Shown one piece after another: positions 8,101 through 11,023 of a DNA stretch of 11,023 bases. A program made the position numbers and the translations under genes. The notes below the pieces were generated by a model, which was not told the DNA's origin, did not search any database, and saw only the letters and a program-made list of their open reading frames with translations. Position 1 is the first letter of the stretch; every line of letters begins with the position of its first letter. The stretch comes from Saccoglossus kowalevskii (lineage: Eukaryota; Hemichordata; Enteropneusta; Harrimaniidae), in assembly GCF_000003605.2 (NCBI RefSeq), contig NW_003108095.1, positions 1 to 11,023 of the forward strand, given 5' to 3'.

Positions 8101-10380
8101 TAAAAACAAATCATGCCGCTTTCCCATCAAAATCCAAGCCAAAAGATCATACAACATGGGCTTATGCTCAGGATTATATTATCAGATGCCCTGACATTGA
8201 ACCCACTAAACCAGAAATATTAAATGTCGCAGAAAAATACAATCTATCCTAGAGAGCGAAAATCGAACACTTAGAAACTGGAATATCAAGTGATATACCC
8301 AATTTCAGCGAGGGGTTATTGCTACTGTAAAGGGGTTAATTATTCACTGGGTTTTAATTTTGCTTATTTCGATGACTGGAAAATGTGCTAAATTAAAACC
8401 CAGATAATATGTAAAATTTAGCATAGAACACATTATTTAAATGATAAAACCGTGAATTTAAAACCAACTGAATATGCCTGAAGTGGTAAATCAGTGAAAT
8501 TTAAACCCAGTGAAAATTAGTCATTTTACAGTATTATATTATACTAGTATATTGCAAATTTTGTGTTTGGACCAATCAAATCAACAGATTAACACCATCA
8601 ATATATTGGTATAATATAATTCTAGATATTACATTTGATTTTACAGTTTTATGAGGCAGTTAAGCATTGTTTATCATGTGCTGAAGCTGAAGATTATTTG
8701 GACTGTAATCTTTCCTCGACAGAAGACTCAAGTGCAACGTTATTAGGTTTAACATCTGAGGACATTCAGAAGTCAAATCCTCATAGAAAGGTAAGCAGTT
8801 ATTTAATTTCCTAATGGCTGCTCATTTGCATAACAATATCAAGGATTGAACACATGTGGGCACACTGAGTCAGGTTGTTTTTGAATGAGCATCGACGCAA
8901 AACATCATGAATAATTTTCGTTCAAAGAAAGTTGCATACCTTGCAGTAGTGCACAAAAGAGAAAGCTTATTGAACTTGTATAACTTGTTGATGATCTAAA
9001 TGTTTGTGCTTGGAGCCTGGCGATCATGAAATATTGAGTAAGTGCTTTCATACTGTTACCCTACCATTATTAATTACCAGTATAACGATAACTATTTGGT
9101 TGGTAACTGATTTCATAGACAATAGTAAAATGTGGACAAACATCTGAAAGTTTGTTTTCTGCTCTATCGCCCTCAATATGAATTCTGAGCCAAGCGATTT
9201 TCTATCCTCTAGTACTTCCTTTTCGTTAAGCCGTTTTTCTTTTCTTGAGTTACATTTCCTTGTGAATGGCGGAATGACAAGTTTTGCATTTAATACTGAT
9301 AATATTAAAATTGCGATTAGCCATGATTGTATCACCTCATTCAACTACTGTATAATACTTTATTTTCACTTTGAATTAATTTTCGCTATTTTCGCTGAGG
9401 GGATAATTCAGTGAAAATAAAATCCAGCGAATATACATTTTTTCCTATGTTTTACATTCAACTTGTCAAAAATCAGTGAAAATAAATTCCATACAAAATG
9501 TTTCAAAAGTGTTTTCAGTGAAAATTAATCCCAGCAAAAATAAAGTATTCTACAGTAGTTCAAGAAAACTACTGCTCATTATAATAAATTTGTCTGGCAT
9601 TTTGAAAAGGATACCGGTACTTCAAACGACAGCGACAGATGTTTGTGTTCTATTTGAGTGGGACTATCGGTAGGTCAGAGAAGAGTTTGAAAAGCAGCTG
9701 CCATGAGGTTTTTCAGTTAGTAAAGATTTGAGTCGATCTATTGCCTCCTACAAAACGTGAAGAACAAGTTCTGGAATTATTGTTGGGCTTCTGGTCATCA
9801 GTTCGCTGGATCAATGCAGTCCTCTTCATCCTGAAAGATTGATTTTTAGCTAGGAGGGAATGTATGGAAAGTAATGCTTGGAAATCAGGGATATTTTGCC
9901 AGATTTTTTTTCTTGCATATGATGTTGTATTAATTCTACCCCACTCTAGATGCCAAACAGCACTGTCATCCGGGTACTTTATTAATTAATATGCCCTGTA
10001 ACTGTGTTCTTGCGAAACCCGATAATTCAAAAGTCAGGGATTGAAATGAGTTAGAGCCACCCTATAGTATAGTCTGTGAACTCTGTAATACTTTGCCGTG
10101 ATCTGTGTTTTTCGCCACCTTGTTCATATTTGAAATTATTTTTTGGTATATTGCAGTGTTCAATCAAAAGGTAGTACCGGTACTGTCTTTTTCGCCATCA
10201 TTTCCCCTCCATGCATTTTCAAAATATCATAACAGCGTTTATCAATTTTAATGAATATCCACATTTGCTTTCTGTAGGATTTACAATCAATACAGCAACA
10301 ATTAATTCCCAAGATAGAAGACCGATTGCGAAACAAATGTGAGACAGTGGCTGCGTATCACCAACCACAGAAAGATACAG
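5124..10380 (+). CDS. HAUS4: HAUS augmin-like complex subunit 4 (HAUS4), N-terminal half, five exons
   Basis: HAUS4 is a subunit of the eight-protein augmin complex, which recruits gamma-tubulin to the sides of spindle microtubules and supports branching nucleation in mitosis. Joining five GT-AG exons gives one open frame of about 189 residues. The family call rests on recalled human HAUS4: residues 37-95 align without gaps to the stretch starting FSKLLLNLS, with FTKLLTALSHKLTDTG and ELQEFIIDYEIN as best matches. LLGLTSEDIQKSNP matches LLGLEKADLLELMP, and IEDRLRNKCETVAAYHQP matches VEEQLKKKCFTLLCYYDP. Human HAUS4 is about 363 residues, so the coiled-coil C-terminal half is off the right edge. 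Identity is low, as is usual for augmin subunits. A profile search would settle it; I know of no other family that fits as well. The start at 5124 is the only ATG in the first exon and has context AACATGG. Confidence 0.8.
5529..5665 (+). CDS. HAUS4: HAUS4 coding exon 2 (residues 18-63)
   Basis: The acceptor is GTTACTAG, and the exon ends in AAGCGG before a GTAAGA donor. It contains NNQEFTKLLTALSHKLTDTG, the segment most like human HAUS4 (FSKLLLNLSQHVDESG). Confidence 0.82.
5695..6130 (+). pseudogene. LINE fragment: C-terminal end of ORF2 and 3' UTR
   Basis: The frame from about 5698 to the TAG at 5932-5934 reads DNVQPKYEDEQHFVMKCPAY then SHHRDKLF. EDEQHF..KCP.Y...R is the zinc-binding-type tail at the end of I/Nimb/Jockey-like LINE polyproteins. 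After the stop comes a T-rich stretch (about 6005-6080) and AATAAA at 6112-6117, which fits a LINE 3' UTR. The fragment starts only about 30 bp after the HAUS4 exon 2 donor. It is 5'-truncated and cannot be mobile by itself. The clade is a guess; the LINE call is firm. Confidence 0.75.
6005..6080 (+). repeat. T-rich low-complexity stretch
   Basis: Runs of 5 to 10 T broken by A and C make up most of this stretch. It falls in the presumed 3' UTR of the LINE tail and is probably part of that element rather than a separate repeat. Confidence 0.6.
6131..7070 (+). pseudogene. Decayed LINE reverse transcriptase fragment
   Basis: Across three frames one can follow the palm and thumb of a non-LTR reverse transcriptase: GKMFNIIMNMYSMYKTN (from 6136), the GVKQG motif (about 6220), FINDLPDSFDVDSC-like sequence after a frameshift (about 6245-6295), KQFNYLCLIIT (about 6380-6410), LFDKLIQPIIVLGCDVWSDE (about 6527-6586), SELGRYSIHSLIQ-like residues (about 6669-6710) and GLFDFCNTNGLDDEE (about 6959-7003). 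Stops and frameshifts are scattered throughout. The LSP block after GVKQG is shortened and the catalytic YADD block is absent, so it is inactive. The end near 7070 is approximate. It has the same orientation as the LINE tail just before it. Confidence 0.8.
7121..7191 (+). other. Long hairpin, pre-miRNA-like in shape
   Basis: The arms TTTTGTATTTTA (7121-7132) and TAAAATACAAAA (7180-7191) are perfect inverses. Further in, ACACTACAC (7136-7144) pairs with GTGTGGTGT (7166-7174) with one G-U pair on the plus-strand RNA. That gives 21 pairs, one asymmetric internal loop and a 21-base terminal loop in HAUS4 intron 2. The size suits a miRNA precursor, but an eroded palindromic transposon gives the same shape. 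No mature sequence is recognised. Confidence 0.4.
7192..7465 (+). other. End of HAUS4 intron 2
   Basis: About 270 bp between the 7121-7191 hairpin and the exon 3 acceptor. Apart from the pyrimidine-rich acceptor tract (7441-7465), I see nothing in it. Confidence 0.7.
7466..7597 (+). CDS. HAUS4: HAUS4 coding exon 3 (residues 64-107)
   Basis: The exon follows a pyrimidine-rich tract ending ATCAG and stops before GTAAAG. Its 44 codons keep phase 0 on both sides. The helix-like sequence LVFLQLHILHLELQEFIIDY aligns without gaps to the human segment ending in ELLVDYYVK. Confidence 0.82.
7641..7804 (+). mobile_element. Palindromic MITE-like element, copy 1
   Basis: It starts CTGTAAAATACTTTATTTT after TA and ends AAAAGTACTTTACGG, the inverse with a few changes. 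Inside, GGAATTAATTTTTGCTGAAAA and CAGCGAAAATTAATTCC are also inverse. Its middle (GTATGGAATTTATTTTCA) is shared, inverted, with copy 2 at 9348-9555. The right TA is mutated. It lies in HAUS4 intron 3. Confidence 0.7.
8040..8157 (+). repeat. Dispersed repeat family R, copy B
   Basis: It shares GCTGTTATCACTGTAAACAA, GTTAAATTATTCTTCAAATG, CTCAGTTTAT, ATCATGC and TTTCCCATCAAAATC with copy A, and lacks the CTAATTTCTTG block. Similarity stops at ACAACAT. It lies in HAUS4 intron 3, between two MITE-like elements. Confidence 0.7.
8112..8252 (+). pseudogene. Possible gene fragment ending in TAG within HAUS4 intron 3
   Basis: After repeat copy B an open frame continues as TWAYAQDYIIRCPDIEPTKP then EILNVAEKYNLS before TAG at 8250-8252. 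Beyond the stop it continues in frame as RAKIEHLETGISSDIPNFSE up to the MITE at 8325. The composition is protein-like, but I recognise no family. Possibly a decayed transposon or captured exon; possibly chance. Confidence 0.2.
8325..8531 (+). mobile_element. Palindromic MITE-like element, related subfamily
   Basis: The ends CTGTAAAGGGGTTAATTATT and its partner ending TTTTACAG are flanked by TA on both sides (8323-8324, 8532-8533). The inner arms CACTGGGTTTTAATTTT and AAATTTAAACCCAGTG are inverse, and further inverse pairs such as AAATTAAAACCCAG lie inside. It shares the CTGTAAA end and TA target with copies 1 and 2 but has a different interior, so it is a related subfamily at most. Length 207 bp. 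Confidence 0.68.
8533..8620. repeat. Short foldback repeat abutting the 8325-8531 element
   Basis: The 22-base arms at 8533-8554 and 8599-8620 are inverse at 19 of 22 positions (ATTATATTATAC then TATATTG on one side; CAATATATTGG then ATAATATAAT on the other), around a 44-base loop. The left arm starts at the last base of the MITE's target TA. It may be a separate mini-element or the site into which the MITE jumped. Confidence 0.5.
8647..8790 (+). CDS. HAUS4: HAUS4 coding exon 4 (residues 108-155)
   Basis: The exon follows TTTTACAG and ends before GTAAGC, with phase 0 on both sides and 48 codons. It starts FYEAVKHCLSCAEAEDYL, comparable with FHETLEQRLLVTELMRLL in human HAUS4, and contains LLGLTSEDIQKSNP. 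Confidence 0.82.
8791..9347 (+). other. HAUS4 intron 4, first part
   Basis: About 560 bp between the exon 4 donor (GTAAGC) and MITE copy 2. A 98-codon minus-strand frame (9048-9344) overlaps a plus-strand frame and shows no motif. I see nothing else. Confidence 0.7.
9348..9555 (-). mobile_element. Palindromic MITE-like element, copy 2
   Basis: The left end CTGTATAATACTTTATTTT and the right end AAATAAAGTATTCTACAG are inverse and each abuts TA (9346-9347 and 9556-9557). Similarity extends past the TA as AACTACTGTA/TACAGTAGTT. Read on the minus strand, the interior follows copy 1 (GAAAACACTTTT, TTTTGTATGGAATTTATTTT, GCTGGATTTTATTTTCACTG). It is 208 bp, in HAUS4 intron 4, with no coding capacity. 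Confidence 0.72.
9556..10277 (+). other. HAUS4 intron 4, second part
   Basis: About 720 bp from MITE copy 2 to the exon 5 acceptor. TACCGGTAC occurs at about 9611 and 10175, and the similar words TGTGTTTTTCGCCACC and TGTCTTTTTCGCCATC occur about 80 bp apart (from about 10103 and 10184). No gene or element is recognised. Confidence 0.65.
10278..10380 (+). CDS. HAUS4: HAUS4 coding exon 5 (residues 156-189 plus one base)
   Basis: The acceptor is TTCTGTAG. The exon reads DLQSIQQQLIPKIEDRLRNK and then CETVAAYHQPQKDT, matching the human stretch that ends in KKKCFTLLCYYDP. Two donors six bases apart are possible: ACAG before GTACAG (end 10380) or ACAG before GTATTA (end 10386). Both leave phase 1, so the protein would differ by two residues. 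The following exon is outside the window. Confidence 0.78.
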
Positions 10381-10619
10381 GTACAGGTATTACCCAAATC
10401 AAATACGTAGATGATAAACAGATGGCATTGTGTATATTGAGTGTGCCCTAATGCTAGAATCTGAGCCTCTGGTGGTGTGATGCGTTTAAGCGCTACTATG
10501 TTTGGCTTTATGTGTATAATATCCCTGCTTTTCAAGTCTGCATATTTATTAGGAGTACAAGACCTTAAAACGCCTGACAAAAATGTTTTACGTTGAATGT
10601 TAATCTGTTGAATAAAAAG

Positions 10620-10738
10620 AGTAAAATTCTTTTTCAATGCTCAGTTTATTTTTAAAAAACAACTAATTTCTTGATTTAAAAATAATCATGCCATTTTCCA
10701 TTCAAAATCAAAGCAAACACTACAACATCGGTAAATCT
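10620..10738 (+). repeat. Dispersed repeat family R, copy C
   Basis: It shares CAATGCTCAGTTTATTTTTA, AACTAATTTCTTGATTTAAA, AATCATGCCATTTTCC, TCAAAATCAAAGC and CTACAACATCGGTAAATCT with copy A. The 5' part found in A and B (the CTGTTA block) is missing, so this copy is truncated on that side. It lies in HAUS4 intron 5. Confidence 0.7.
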
Positions 10739-10746
10739 CTTCAGTG

Positions 10747-10787
10747 TTGTGTTCACCATGAAGTAATTCATGGTAATTCAAACACAA
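10747..10787 (+). repeat. Imperfect hairpin in HAUS4 intron 5
   Basis: ACCATGAA (10755-10762) and TTCATGGT (10767-10774) are exact inverses around a GTAA loop. Outside them TTGTGTT (10747-10753) pairs with AACACAA (10781-10787), with six extra bases bulged on the right. It follows repeat copy C directly. Confidence 0.45.
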
Positions 10788-11023
10788 TGGCACCATCCTG
10801 GATTTTGATTGGTTAATTAGCGACTATCAGTCAAAGAACACAGTTTCAGGTCAATTTGTCTATGGAAAAAACATGGCGCTAATCGTATCACATCGGGCAT
10901 TCACATATGACCAAAATCATTCGCTCACAATGAAACTACTTGTAAGTTGAATGACTTCAATTTCATATTCTTGAATTTATTTTTTTGAACATTGTTATAA
11001 TCACTACTGAGTACTGATCACAA

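Larger units (their letters stand above)
10387..11023 (+). other. HAUS4 intron 5, start (runs off the window)
   Basis: It holds repeat copy C (10620-10738) and the hairpin at 10747-10787. At 10873 an ATGGCG opens 23 codons that end at a GTAAGT donor (10942), which could be an alternative first exon or chance. The next HAUS4 exon is not visible here. Confidence 0.65.

Noticed and set aside
9048-9344. 98-codon minus-strand frame in HAUS4 intron 4
   Set aside because: It overlaps a plus-strand frame, has low complexity with many hydrophobic residues from A/T-rich codons, and resembles no known family.
9476-9673. 65-codon plus-strand frame
   Set aside because: Its first part lies inside the palindromic element at 9348-9555 and the rest is intron, so it is a by-product of the repeat.
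10302-10637. 111-codon open frame on the minus strand, the longest in the window
   Set aside because: It is antisense to HAUS4 exon 5 and runs on into intron and repeat copy C. It shows no known motif and its composition is intron-like.

Overview
The window looks like nuclear DNA of an invertebrate animal. It is AT-rich, has GT-AG introns of 0.1 to 2.8 kb, and carries LINE debris and short TA-flanked palindromic DNA transposons. I cannot name the species; a marine lophotrochozoan or invertebrate deuterostome would fit. I see no bacterial gene, tRNA, rRNA or CRISPR array.

Two protein-coding genes lie head to head, with 247 bp between their start codons. The left gene, on the minus strand, is the 5' part of UBA2/SAE2, the catalytic subunit of the SUMO-activating enzyme. 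Four coding exons (4733-4876, 1872-1955, 1663-1733, 71-135) join in frame and give residues 1-121, the nucleotide-binding start of the ThiF/E1 fold. The gene runs off the left edge. The right gene, on the plus strand, is HAUS4-like, a subunit of the augmin (HAUS) complex. Five exons (5124-5175, 5529-5665, 7466-7597, 8647-8790, 10278-10380) join in frame and give about 189 residues, roughly the N-terminal half. It runs off the right edge. Both start codons sit inside YY1-like AAnATGGCG motifs, and the spacer has no TATA box at a usable distance, which suggests a bidirectional TATA-less promoter.

The introns hold most of the remaining identifiable sequence. UBA2 intron 1 carries a 1,086-bp TA-flanked DNA transposon with about 154-bp terminal inverted repeats. 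Inside it are a TATA box and a small coding exon with splice signals, so it looks like an internally deleted copy of an autonomous element. HAUS4 intron 2 carries two decayed plus-strand LINE fragments in the wrong relative order, C-terminal part first and reverse-transcriptase part second. The catalytic YADD block is deleted. HAUS4 introns 3 and 4 carry three palindromic MITE-like elements with CTGTAAA ends. A separate dispersed repeat of about 120-145 bp occurs three times (454-600 minus, 8040-8157 plus, 10620-10738 plus). Several perfect or near-perfect hairpins occur in the introns.

The two genes have no direct functional link beyond a shared proliferation context: SUMOylation is needed for mitosis, and augmin drives microtubule branching in the spindle. 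I found no convincing new biological system. The points most worth a second look are the shared promoter, the TIR element with its own promoter and exon, the permuted LINE fragments and a pre-miRNA-like hairpin at 7121-7191.
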